A DNA stretch of 8,272 nucleotides from Syntrophorhabdus sp. PtaB.Bin184 (GTDB taxonomy: Bacteria; Desulfobacterota; Syntrophorhabdia; Syntrophorhabdales; Syntrophorhabdaceae). Below the pieces are notes generated by a model. That model did not search any database and had not been told where the DNA came from. It saw nothing but the letters and a program-made list of their open reading frames with translations. A program made the translations under genes and the position numbers. Location: positions 1-8,272 of the forward strand of contig MVQQ01000180.1 of assembly GCA_002067555.1 (NCBI GenBank), in the 5' to 3' direction. Below are positions 1-5,027 of this stretch, in pieces; within the stretch, counting starts at the first letter, position 1, and every line of letters starts with the position of its first letter.

Positions 1-504
1 CCTCGTGTTGCACAGGGAGAGGAAGGATGAGAGAACGTAGGCGTGCGCCATGTGAATCTCGATGAAATCGAAGCCTGCCGCCATGGCACGCTTGGCCGCC
101 GCGACGTGGTCTTCCACGATCTTCGGAAGCTCCTCGGTCTTGAAATCCTCCACTTTCTGTCTCCAACCGCTCTTCGCAAGCTTCAGGTGCTGCATGATCT
201 GCACGCCGATCTTGACCTCCTTGTTCGCCTCCCGCATTGCCGCCACGAGTTTCGTGAGGCCAGGGAGGTATTCATCACTGGAGATTCTCAGGTTGTACGG
301 GCTCTTTGAGGAAATAATGACGGCAGCTTCCACGACTATGCCGCCCACACCGCCTTTTGCCTCTCTGATATAGCGTTTGATCAGCTCATCGGTGACCATG
401 CCATCCTCGGTCGTGAGACCGGAAACCATGGATGTCCTGTGGATCCGGTTGGGGAATGTGACTCCCCTCATCGTGATTGGTGAGAACAGGTTCGGGTAAC
501 TCAT
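1..504 (-). CDS. NADH:flavin oxidoreductase, old yellow enzyme family (N-terminal part, 3' end outside window)
   Basis: Members of this family are FMN-containing TIM-barrel reductases that use NAD(P)H to reduce activated C=C bonds; relatives include 2,4-dienoyl-CoA reductase and 2-enoate reductase. The visible 168 residues begin with the typical N-terminus: LFSPITMRGVTFPNRI (residues 6-21), then MVSGLTTEDGMVTDELIKRY, then the barrel strand GGIVVEAAVI. IEIHMAHAYVLSSFLS (148-163) matches the family's active-site region, usually written IHGAHGYLL-FLSP; His151 and His154 sit where the substrate-carbonyl binding pair is expected. Glycines of that motif are replaced (HMAHA), and the usual H-x-GR after the QI-QH segment is absent, so the specificity is unclear. 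The start at 504 has an excellent AGGAGG (511-516) with 6-nt spacing. It lies 41 nt behind the enoyl-CoA hydratase gene and is probably co-transcribed with it. Any C-terminal FeS or FAD domains, as in dienoyl-CoA reductase, would lie outside the window. Confidence 0.9.
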   Translation of the reverse strand, partial: MSYPNLFSPITMRGVTFPNRIHRTSMVSGLTTEDGMVTDELIKRYIREAKGGVGGIVVEAAVIISSKSPYNLRISSDEYLPGLTKLVAAMREANKEVKIGVQIMQHLKLAKSGWRQKVEDFKTEELPKIVEDHVAAAKRAMAAGFDFIEIHMAHAYVLSSFLSLCNTR

Positions 505-545
505 TGTGTTCCTCCTCGTTTCTTTAGTTGCCTGCAGCCGGTCAA

Positions 546-1325
546 TCACTTGCCTCTGAACACAGGCTTTCTCTTTTCCAGGAATGCCGATAGACCATCT
601 TCCGCATCCTCTGAGTTTGCAACTTTGTCATAGATGGAGAGTTCCAGCTTCAGCGCCTCTTCGAGGGAAAGAGCAAGGCCGCGATCGATGGCCTCCTTGC
701 TTCCCTTGATCGACAGGGGACCGCTTGCCGCTATCTTCTCCGTTATGGCGGTCACCTCGCTATTCAACTCCTCCGGCGCACACACCTTGTCGACGAGCCC
801 GATGTCATATGCCTCCCGGGCACTCAGGATGGCGCCGGTGAGTATCATGTACTTCGCCCTCCCGGGGCCGACGAGCCTCGGAAGCATCTGCGTCCCTCCG
901 TAGCCTGCCATGACCCCGAGCCCCGCTTCGGGAAGCCCCAGCTTCGCCTTCTCAGAGGCGATCCTGAAGTCACACATGAGAGCGACCTCCAGTCCGCCAC
1001 CGAGCGCGTACCCGTTGACGGCGGCGATCATCACCTTGCTTGACGTTTTTATCTTGTAGATGGTCTGCTGGCCGCCGCCGATGAACGCCGTCCTTCCGGA
1101 ACCCGCTTCCTTGATCTCCTTAACGTCGGCGCCCGCTATGAAGGCCTTGTCTCCCGCACCCGTGATGACCGCGGCTATGATCGATGGGTCCTTTTCGATG
1201 TCGTCGAGGACCCTGTCGAGTTTCTTCAGGACGCTATCGTTCAATGCGTTCAAGGCCTCGGCCCTGTTGATGGTGATATGTGCGATGGAACCCAGCTTTG
1301 AAAATAGAACGTCTTGTTCGCCCAT
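546..1325 (-). CDS. enoyl-CoA hydratase/isomerase (crotonase family)
   Basis: This is a cytoplasmic crotonase-fold enzyme expected to hydrate a trans-2-enoyl-CoA to the 3-hydroxyacyl-CoA, a beta-oxidation-type step. Numbering from an in-frame upstream ATG at 1349, the landmarks are AFIAGADVKEI (69-79), VNGYALGGGLEVALMCD (111-127, oxyanion-hole glycines), LGLPEAGLGVMAGYGGTQMLPR (137-158) and the C-terminal EDGLSAFLEKRKPVFRGK typical of the family. Both glutamates equivalent to rat mitochondrial hydratase Glu144 and Glu164 appear to be present (Glu121 and Glu141), which favours true hydratase activity over a crotonase relative with other chemistry. The start is placed at 1325, giving 259 residues. 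It has GAGGTG (1332-1337) 6 nt upstream, while the ATG at 1349 has no Shine-Dalgarno and lies almost on the predicted transcription start. The gene is first in a probable two-gene operon with the flavin oxidoreductase. The acyl-CoA substrate cannot be told from sequence. Confidence 0.93.
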   Translation of the reverse strand: MGEQDVLFSKLGSIAHITINRAEALNALNDSVLKKLDRVLDDIEKDPSIIAAVITGAGDKAFIAGADVKEIKEAGSGRTAFIGGGQQTIYKIKTSSKVMIAAVNGYALGGGLEVALMCDFRIASEKAKLGLPEAGLGVMAGYGGTQMLPRLVGPGRAKYMILTGAILSAREAYDIGLVDKVCAPEELNSEVTAITEKIAASGPLSIKGSKEAIDRGLALSLEEALKLELSIYDKVANSEDAEDGLSAFLEKRKPVFRGK

Positions 1326-1331
1326 TTGTTT

Positions 1332-1337
1332 CACCTC
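1332..1337 (-). promoter_or_regulatory. ribosome binding site fixing the hydratase start at 1325
   Basis: GAGGTG on the minus strand lies 6 nt before the ATG at 1325. Eight codons upstream another in-frame ATG (1349) has no purine-rich motif and falls inside the putative operator, so 1325 is the better start. Confidence 0.75.
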
Positions 1338-1349
1338 ATGGAAACTCAT

Positions 1350-1362
1350 TTCATGTAATGAA
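1350..1362. promoter_or_regulatory. putative IclR operator at the hydratase promoter
   Basis: TTCATGTAATGAA is a perfect palindrome, TTCAT-N3-ATGAA. It covers the -10 edge and predicted start point of the hydratase promoter. The plus-strand string TTTCATGTAATGAACTA agrees at 15 of 17 positions with TTTCATATAGTGAACTA in front of iclR (4989-5005). IclR-family regulators typically bind short imperfect palindromes. Assignment to the neighbouring IclR protein is inferred from site sharing and position. Confidence 0.55.
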
Positions 1363-1389
1363 CTATACCATACGGAAAATTATTGTCAA
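1362..1389 (-). promoter_or_regulatory. sigma70-type promoter of the hydratase-flavin reductase operon
   Basis: Reading the minus strand, a perfect -35 TTGACA (1389-1384) is followed by a 16-nt spacer and TATAGT (1367-1362). TGG directly before the hexamer makes an extended -10. Transcription should begin near 1355, leaving a leader of about 30 nt to the ATG at 1325. The last base of the -10 is the first base of the palindrome at 1350-1362, an arrangement suited to repression. Confidence 0.7.
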
Positions 1390-1515
1390 GAAAATTCATG
1401 AGAACTTTTTTTGTCCTTCTGTTACGGACTCTTATCTTGATATCTGGTTGCGCTCACCGATGACCTTCATGCCATGTTGTGAGTGCTCAGTTCATGTGGT
1501 GGACCAAAGGATACC
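1390..1515. other. gene-free spacer upstream of the hydratase promoter
   Basis: This is AT-richer sequence than its surroundings, with a run of seven T at 1406-1412 and no coding frame resembling a known protein. Weak half-site-like TTCATG strings occur near 1394, 1466 and 1491, but none forms a convincing full palindrome. I see no other feature here. Confidence 0.4.
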
Positions 1516-1564
1516 GGTTTCAGGTTTCAGGAGTGGAAGACCGTTTCACGTTTCAGGTTTCACG
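1516..1564. repeat. degenerate heptamer repeats (GTTTCAG/GTTTCAC), left arm
   Basis: Five copies of a 7-nt unit are visible: GTTTCAG at 1517 and 1524, then after a 12-nt break GTTTCAC at 1543, GTTTCAG at 1550 and GTTTCAC at 1557. The same unit appears in reverse complement at 1683-1712, so the two arrays form inverted arms around a GC-rich core of roughly 120 nt. The repeats are non-coding and lie between the transporter terminator and the hydratase promoter. Their function is unknown. Confidence 0.75.
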
Positions 1565-1682
1565 TCAGAACAACCAGTGCGAAGACGGGGAGAAGAAGGG
1601 TGGCGGGATGACGGGGAGGTTTTCGGGCTGCCCGGCATCATCGGGGCCCCCTTAAGACTGGTGCGCTTCTTTTTGTCCTTTG

Positions 1683-1712
1683 CCTGAAACCTGGGACCTG
1701 AAACCTGTCACC
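1683..1712. repeat. degenerate heptamer repeats (CCTGAAA), right arm, inverted to the left arm
   Basis: Units in 7-nt register are CCTGAAA (1683), CCTGGGA (1690), CCTGAAA (1697) and CCTGTCA (1704), ending in CC. They are the reverse complement of the units at 1516-1564. The core between the arms contains small perfect palindromes, CGGGC-T-GCCCG at 1624-1634 and GGGGCCCC at 1643-1650, so the whole 1516-1712 stretch could fold extensively as single-stranded DNA or RNA. Confidence 0.7.
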
Positions 1713-1717
1713 TCAAC

Positions 1718-1749
1718 GAAAGGGAGGGGCCTCTGTGCCCCTCCCTTTC
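1718..1749 (-). terminator. hairpin terminator of the TRAP operon
   Basis: A perfect 13-bp stem, GAAAGGGAGGGGC pairing with GCCCCTCCCTTTC, encloses a 6-nt loop. It begins only 6 nt after the dctP stop codon. The U-tract on the minus strand is weak (TTTCGTT), but the very GC-rich stem makes termination or 3'-end protection of the transporter mRNA likely. Confidence 0.75.
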
Positions 1750-1755
1750 ACGCGG

Positions 1756-2832
1756 CTATTTCTTCTCGTAGGGGCTTTTCAGCTTTCTTTCTTTTTCCTG
1801 CTTGCTCCAGTAGTCGATGCGCTCATAGATGTAGTTCAACTGGGCCTGCATGTCGGCCTTCTTGGATCCCTTGGCTTCCATGCTCTTCATATAGTCGTCG
1901 ATGACGGGCTGCACTGCCGCCTTCATCTTCTTTAGCTCCGCATCGGGAAGGGTGAGGACCTTTCCGCCCTTCGACAGCAGGTAATCCATGCCGGCCTGAT
2001 CGGCCTGCAGGGTTGTCACCGCGTGCTTGTCGACCCATTCCTCCGCCGTGTCCGTCATGATCTTCTGGATGTCCTTGGGCAGGGAATCCCATTTTCTCTT
2101 GTTCATCGCCACGTAGAAGGTGAATATCGAACCGGCGCCGCGCTGGGAGAGGTAGCCGTACTTCAGCACGTCACCGAGTCTGAAGCCCTTCCATATCTCC
2201 ATCGCGTCGTAGACACCGTCAAGAAGACCCCTCTGACACGCGTCGTACACGTCACCCATCTCGAGCGCCACGGGGGTCGCACCCATGGCCTTGATGATGT
2301 CGGCAGGCCTTCCCGTTCCCCGGATCTTCATGCCCTTGAGGTCATCGAACTTCTTCAGCTCCTTCTTCGTTGTGGCAAGGATCTGGGGACCGACGGACCA
2401 GAAATAGAGGACATGGACCTTGTCCCATTCTTTCGGTTTGAACTTCTTGTAATAGTCCCATTTCACGTGGGTCGCCACGAAACCGCTCGTGTAGCCCACG
2501 GGCAGGTCGAGTATCTCCGTCACCGGAAAACGTCCCCTGGTATAACCGATGTGGCTGTGCCCGATGTCGGCCACGCCGCTGACGATCCCGTCGTACGTCT
2601 TGGGGAAGGTGGTCAGCGTACCGCCGGAGTAATGGGTGATCTCAACTTTGCCGTTGGTCCGTTTCTTGACCTCATCACAGAACGCCGCCATCACCGGCGC
2701 CGATGAGAAGGTCATCGGGTGAGGGTTGGAGAACTTCAACTTGATGACCTTCTCCTGGGCCATCCCTGCCGAGACACCTGTCAGCATCAGCGCCACCGCC
2801 ATCAACGCCACCAAAAACCCTTTTGTTTTCAT
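1756..2832 (-). CDS. dctP: TRAP transporter periplasmic solute-binding protein, DctP family
   Basis: This is the 358-residue extracytoplasmic binding subunit of a tripartite ATP-independent periplasmic (TRAP) transporter, which delivers an organic acid to the membrane subunits. The N-terminus is a clear Sec signal peptide: MKTKG, a hydrophobic core to about residue 20, and probable cleavage after AGMA (residue 25). Family landmarks include KLKFSNPHP near the mature start, SGGTL (69-73), and GMKIRGTGR (167-175), whose Arg171 corresponds to the arginine that commonly salt-bridges the ligand carboxylate. GLLDGVYDAMEIWKGFRLGDV (202-222) is also typical. The length is slightly above the usual 320-350 because of a lysine-rich tail. 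AGGAGG (2839-2844) sits 6 nt before the start. It is the last gene of the operon, 57 nt behind dctM and just before a strong hairpin. The fold indicates a carboxylate ligand, but its identity is not readable. Confidence 0.95.
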   Translation of the reverse strand: MKTKGFLVALMAVALMLTGVSAGMAQEKVIKLKFSNPHPMTFSSAPVMAAFCDEVKKRTNGKVEITHYSGGTLTTFPKTYDGIVSGVADIGHSHIGYTRGRFPVTEILDLPVGYTSGFVATHVKWDYYKKFKPKEWDKVHVLYFWSVGPQILATTKKELKKFDDLKGMKIRGTGRPADIIKAMGATPVALEMGDVYDACQRGLLDGVYDAMEIWKGFRLGDVLKYGYLSQRGAGSIFTFYVAMNKRKWDSLPKDIQKIMTDTAEEWVDKHAVTTLQADQAGMDYLLSKGGKVLTLPDAELKKMKAAVQPVIDDYMKSMEAKGSKKADMQAQLNYIYERIDYWSKQEKERKLKSPYEKK

Positions 2833-2857
2833 TGCATCCCTCCTTTGTTATTCTTGC

Positions 2858-2873
2858 GGAGCCTTCGCGCTCC
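2858..2873 (-). other. small intercistronic hairpin between dctM and dctP
   Basis: On the minus strand GGAGC-GCGAAG-GCTCC gives a 5-bp stem with a 6-nt loop inside the 57-nt dctM-dctP gap. It has no U-tract, so it is not an obvious terminator. It could act as an mRNA processing or stabilising element that sets higher binding-protein expression, but this is a weak structural suggestion only. Confidence 0.3.
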
Positions 2874-2889
2874 TTATCGCCTGTATCGG

Positions 2890-4194
2890 TTACTTTCCCA
2901 TCAGATACTTCGGAAGCCATGTAGCGATCTCCGGGAACACGAAGAGTATGGCACCGAAGACCGCGATGCCGGCCAAAAAGGGCATGACACCCTTGTAGAC
3001 CTGCGACATGGGCGTGTTCGTGAGTTTGTGGACGACAAACACGTTCGAGGCGACGGGTGGGATAACGATGCCTATCATGACGGTGATCGCTATCATGATG
3101 CCAAACCATATGGGGTCGACACCCATCTTCTGCACCGCGGGATAAAAGACCGGGGTCGCAAGTATCATGAACGCGAGGTCATCGATGAAGGAACCGCCGA
3201 TGAGATAGACAAAGAAGATGACGACGAGGATGATGTTCTTGTGGACGGGAAGTTCCATGACCCACTCGGATATGTACATGGGAATGTTCGTAACCGTGAT
3301 GAAATGGCCCAGCACCGCGGAGCCCGCTATGAGCATGAGCAGCATGCAGGCGGTCCTGAGACCCTCGCCCATTGCCGTCACATAGCTCTTGAACGTAAGC
3401 TGCCGCCCTACGATGACCATGACAAGGACGGCTGCAACGCCGATCCCCCCTGCCTCCGTGGGCGTGAAGAATCCTTTGAGAAGTCCAACAATCATGAGAA
3501 GGAACACCCCGAGGACAACGGCGACCTCCGGCAGGGACGCGAACCTCTCCTTCCAGGTGGACCTCCCGCCGGCGGGTGCGAGTCCCGGAGTGATCTTTGC
3601 CCAGATAAAGATCGTCAGGATCCACAGCACGGCTATCCCGAGCCCGGGGAAGATACCCGCCAGAAAGAGGGCTCCGATCGACTGCTCCGTGATCAGACCG
3701 TATATAATAAGGAAGATGGTGGGCGGCATGAGGCAACCCAGGGTTCCGACGATCGCCACGAGCCCCGTGCCGAGCGTCCTCGAATACCCGTAGCGGTTCA
3801 TCTGGGGGATGGCAAGGTTCGAGAACGTGGCCGCCGTCGCGACGGCGGAGCCACAGAGCGCCTTGAAGGCCGTCGCCCCGCCGACGGTTGCGACCGCCAG
3901 TCCTCCCGGGATATGACCGAAAAACTTGTACGCACTGTCATAGAGTTTTCCCGCTATACCCGAGACAAAAGCGATCTGGCCCATGAAAATGAAGAGGGGA
4001 AAAACAGTGTACGCATAGGATGCAAAAACCTCGTAAACATCGCTAGCGACCATGTGGGACGCCGCGGCAAAATCAACCAGATACGTAAATCCGCAAAACC
4101 CCACAAGGATCATGCAGAAAGGCAGCTCCAGCCCGGTGAAGAAGAGTGCCAGAAGCACCACAAGAGCTATGATTCCGACCGTGACCTCATTCAT
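2890..4194 (-). CDS. dctM: TRAP transporter large membrane subunit, DctM family
   Basis: This 434-residue polytopic inner-membrane protein is the ion-coupled transport channel of the TRAP system. It has about a dozen hydrophobic segments and family signatures in order: PGGLAVATVGGATAFKALCG (96-115), GCLMPPTIFLIIYGLITEQSI (153-173), GFFTPTEAGGIG (241-252), GGSFIDDLAFMIL (333-345), GVDPIWFGIMI (358-368) and IPPVASNVFVV (378-388). The length is standard for the family. The start codon overlaps the dctQ stop by 8 nt (ATGAATGA), indicating translational coupling. GGAGG lies 8 nt upstream, within dctQ. The gene is complete and I see nothing anomalous. Confidence 0.96.
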   Translation of the reverse strand: MNEVTVGIIALVVLLALFFTGLELPFCMILVGFCGFTYLVDFAAASHMVASDVYEVFASYAYTVFPLFIFMGQIAFVSGIAGKLYDSAYKFFGHIPGGLAVATVGGATAFKALCGSAVATAATFSNLAIPQMNRYGYSRTLGTGLVAIVGTLGCLMPPTIFLIIYGLITEQSIGALFLAGIFPGLGIAVLWILTIFIWAKITPGLAPAGGRSTWKERFASLPEVAVVLGVFLLMIVGLLKGFFTPTEAGGIGVAAVLVMVIVGRQLTFKSYVTAMGEGLRTACMLLMLIAGSAVLGHFITVTNIPMYISEWVMELPVHKNIILVVIFFVYLIGGSFIDDLAFMILATPVFYPAVQKMGVDPIWFGIMIAITVMIGIVIPPVASNVFVVHKLTNTPMSQVYKGVMPFLAGIAVFGAILFVFPEIATWLPKYLMGK

Positions 4195-4672
4195 GGACTT
4201 CTCCTCCGTAGATCTTCACGATGTCGCAGAACAGAACGACCGACAGGGCGAAAAGACCCCCGGCTATTCCGTAGACCACGGGATACATCGGAAGTTCAAG
4301 CGTGCCCGTCACCTCGTTTGCGATCTGGAAACCCCGCCCGATCCTTATCATATTGACGCCGATAAAGATGAACATCACTATCCCGACACACCTCGTGATC
4401 GTTTCGACCGTATTCCTCACTCTTGTCGGCCAGGAGTTCAGAAGAAAGTCAACCGCGATGTGTCCCTTCATCCACGACGTCATGGGAACCGTGAAGCCGA
4501 TCACTATGCCTCCGCACATCGCGGTGATCTCCACGGCACCGGGAACGGGGTGCCCGAATATCCTCAGGAGCACATCCGCCGTGGTCAAAACGATCACGAA
4601 GGTCAGGACGACGCCCGAGATGCCCTGCATGAAGAGAATGACCTTGTGAACACCCTTCAGGAATGACTTCAT
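4187..4672 (-). CDS. dctQ: TRAP transporter small membrane subunit, DctQ family
   Basis: This 161-residue, four-helix inner-membrane protein partners DctM. Hydrophobic segments lie at about 11-33, 47-66, 93-111 and 127-150. Between the second and third is MKGHIAVDFL (68-77), the characteristic G-H-I-x-V-D signature of the family, and TTADVLLRIFG (30-40) ends the first helix. The start at 4672 has GGGAGG (4678-4683) 5 nt upstream. The frame stays open to an ATG at 4858, but that start lies upstream of the predicted transcription start (about 4842), and the added residues are charged and unlike the family, so it is rejected. It is the first gene of the dctQ-dctM-dctP operon. Confidence 0.93.
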   Translation of the reverse strand: MKSFLKGVHKVILFMQGISGVVLTFVIVLTTADVLLRIFGHPVPGAVEITAMCGGIVIGFTVPMTSWMKGHIAVDFLLNSWPTRVRNTVETITRCVGIVMFIFIGVNMIRIGRGFQIANEVTGTLELPMYPVVYGIAGGLFALSVVLFCDIVKIYGGEVHE

Positions 4673-4842
4673 AAAAACCTCCCGCGCAAGATCTGAACAG
4701 TCTCTGTCGTATCTACCGGCCGAACACCACTCTTCACCCCCAACGGGAACGGTGGGCTCGATCCTCTCAATGCGTCCAGCAAATCCATTTTCCGGCAGGA
4801 TTTGTTGAGGCATCTGTTCCACATAATGGTCAGGTATTTCAT
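4673..4842 (-). other. long 5' leader of the TRAP operon mRNA
   Basis: The predicted transcription start near 4842 leaves about 170 nt before dctQ. The leader contains a perfect 7-bp inverted repeat, CAAATCC at 4780-4786 and GGATTTG at 4798-4804, with an 11-nt loop and no U-tract after it. I recognise no riboswitch class and no separate small gene. It may be simple spacer, or it may carry a protein-binding palindrome or RNA stem. Confidence 0.4.
4678..4683 (-). promoter_or_regulatory. ribosome binding site fixing the dctQ start at 4672
   Basis: GGGAGG on the minus strand, 5 nt before ATG 4672, is followed by a run of T. It supports the short form of DctQ over an N-terminal extension of 62 residues. 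Confidence 0.75.
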
Positions 4843-4850
4843 TCTGTGAT
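4838..4850. promoter_or_regulatory. putative IclR operator at the TRAP promoter
   Basis: TTCATTCTGTGAT fits TTCAT-N3-RTGAW, with the last base departing from perfect symmetry. It overlaps the 3' end of the TRAP -10 hexamer and the predicted start point, the same geometry as at the hydratase promoter. It is weaker than the sites at 1350 and 4990. Confidence 0.45.
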
Positions 4851-4878
4851 TTTAGCAACGAAAAATGAAACTTGTCAA
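4849..4878 (-). promoter_or_regulatory. sigma70-type promoter of the dctQMP operon
   Basis: On the minus strand, a perfect -35 TTGACA (4878-4873), an 18-nt spacer and TAAAAT (4854-4849, five of six consensus bases) point toward dctQ. The expected start point is near 4842. Confidence 0.65.
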
Positions 4879-4965
4879 GAGATTTATTCTCGACAGAGTG
4901 AGAGTTTTCCTTTATACAATATGTACACCATGCGAGACTGCAGACGGGTCCCTTGAGAAGTTATC

Positions 4966-4994
4966 TTGACATATTTCATACAATGGTATTTCAT
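4966..4994 (+). promoter_or_regulatory. probable promoter of the iclR-family gene
   Basis: A perfect -35 TTGACA (4966-4971) is followed after 17 nt by TTTCAT (4989-4994), a weak -10 with four of six consensus bases. The exact -10 is uncertain because the promoter overlaps two putative operators. The arrangement fits an autorepressed regulator gene with a leader of about 27 nt. Confidence 0.5.
4975..4987. promoter_or_regulatory. putative secondary IclR operator (degenerate)
   Basis: TTCATACAATGGT matches the left half (TTCAT) and part of the right half (ATG) of the TTCAT-N3-RTGAW motif. It sits exactly 15 nt upstream of the better site at 4990, inside the promoter spacer. A tandem pair would fit binding by two dimers, but the right half is poor. 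Confidence 0.35.
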
Positions 4995-5002
4995 ATAGTG
5001 AA
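4990..5002. promoter_or_regulatory. putative IclR autoregulatory operator
   Basis: TTCATATAGTGAA is an imperfect palindrome (TTCA-N5-TGAA) overlapping the predicted -10 and start point of iclR. It shares half-sites and flanking bases with the palindrome at 1350-1362. The position suggests negative autoregulation, common in the IclR family. Confidence 0.55.
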
Positions 5003-5027
5003 CTAGGTTCCCACGAGGTGAAATGTA

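Noticed and set aside
1326..1349. Hydratase start at ATG 1349
   Set aside because: There is no ribosome binding site, it lies next to the operator and predicted start point, and ATG 1325 has GAGGTG at 6-nt spacing.
1466..1503. Extra operator-like strings TTCATGCCATGTT (1466) and TTCATGTGGTGGA (1491)
   Set aside because: The right half-sites are poor and neither lies on a recognisable promoter; TTCATG is common enough to occur by chance.
1280..1687. Possible small plus-strand gene across the hydratase promoter and repeat region
   Set aside because: The translation runs through the promoter and heptamer repeats, has no recognisable family character and no supporting ribosome binding site.
1516..1712. 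CRISPR array
   Set aside because: The units are only 7 nt, arranged in tandem and in opposite orientations, with no regular spacers and no cas genes.
2719..4356. A long plus-strand open frame opposite dctM
   Set aside because: Its translation is a low-complexity string rich in Arg, Asp, His and Gly with no family features, typical of the antisense strand of a GC-rich gene, while the minus strand encodes a clear DctM.
4673..4858. N-terminal extension of DctQ from an ATG at 4858
   Set aside because: The extension has no Shine-Dalgarno, is charged and unlike DctQ proteins, and starts upstream of the predicted transcription start; ATG 4672 has a good Shine-Dalgarno and gives the family's normal length.
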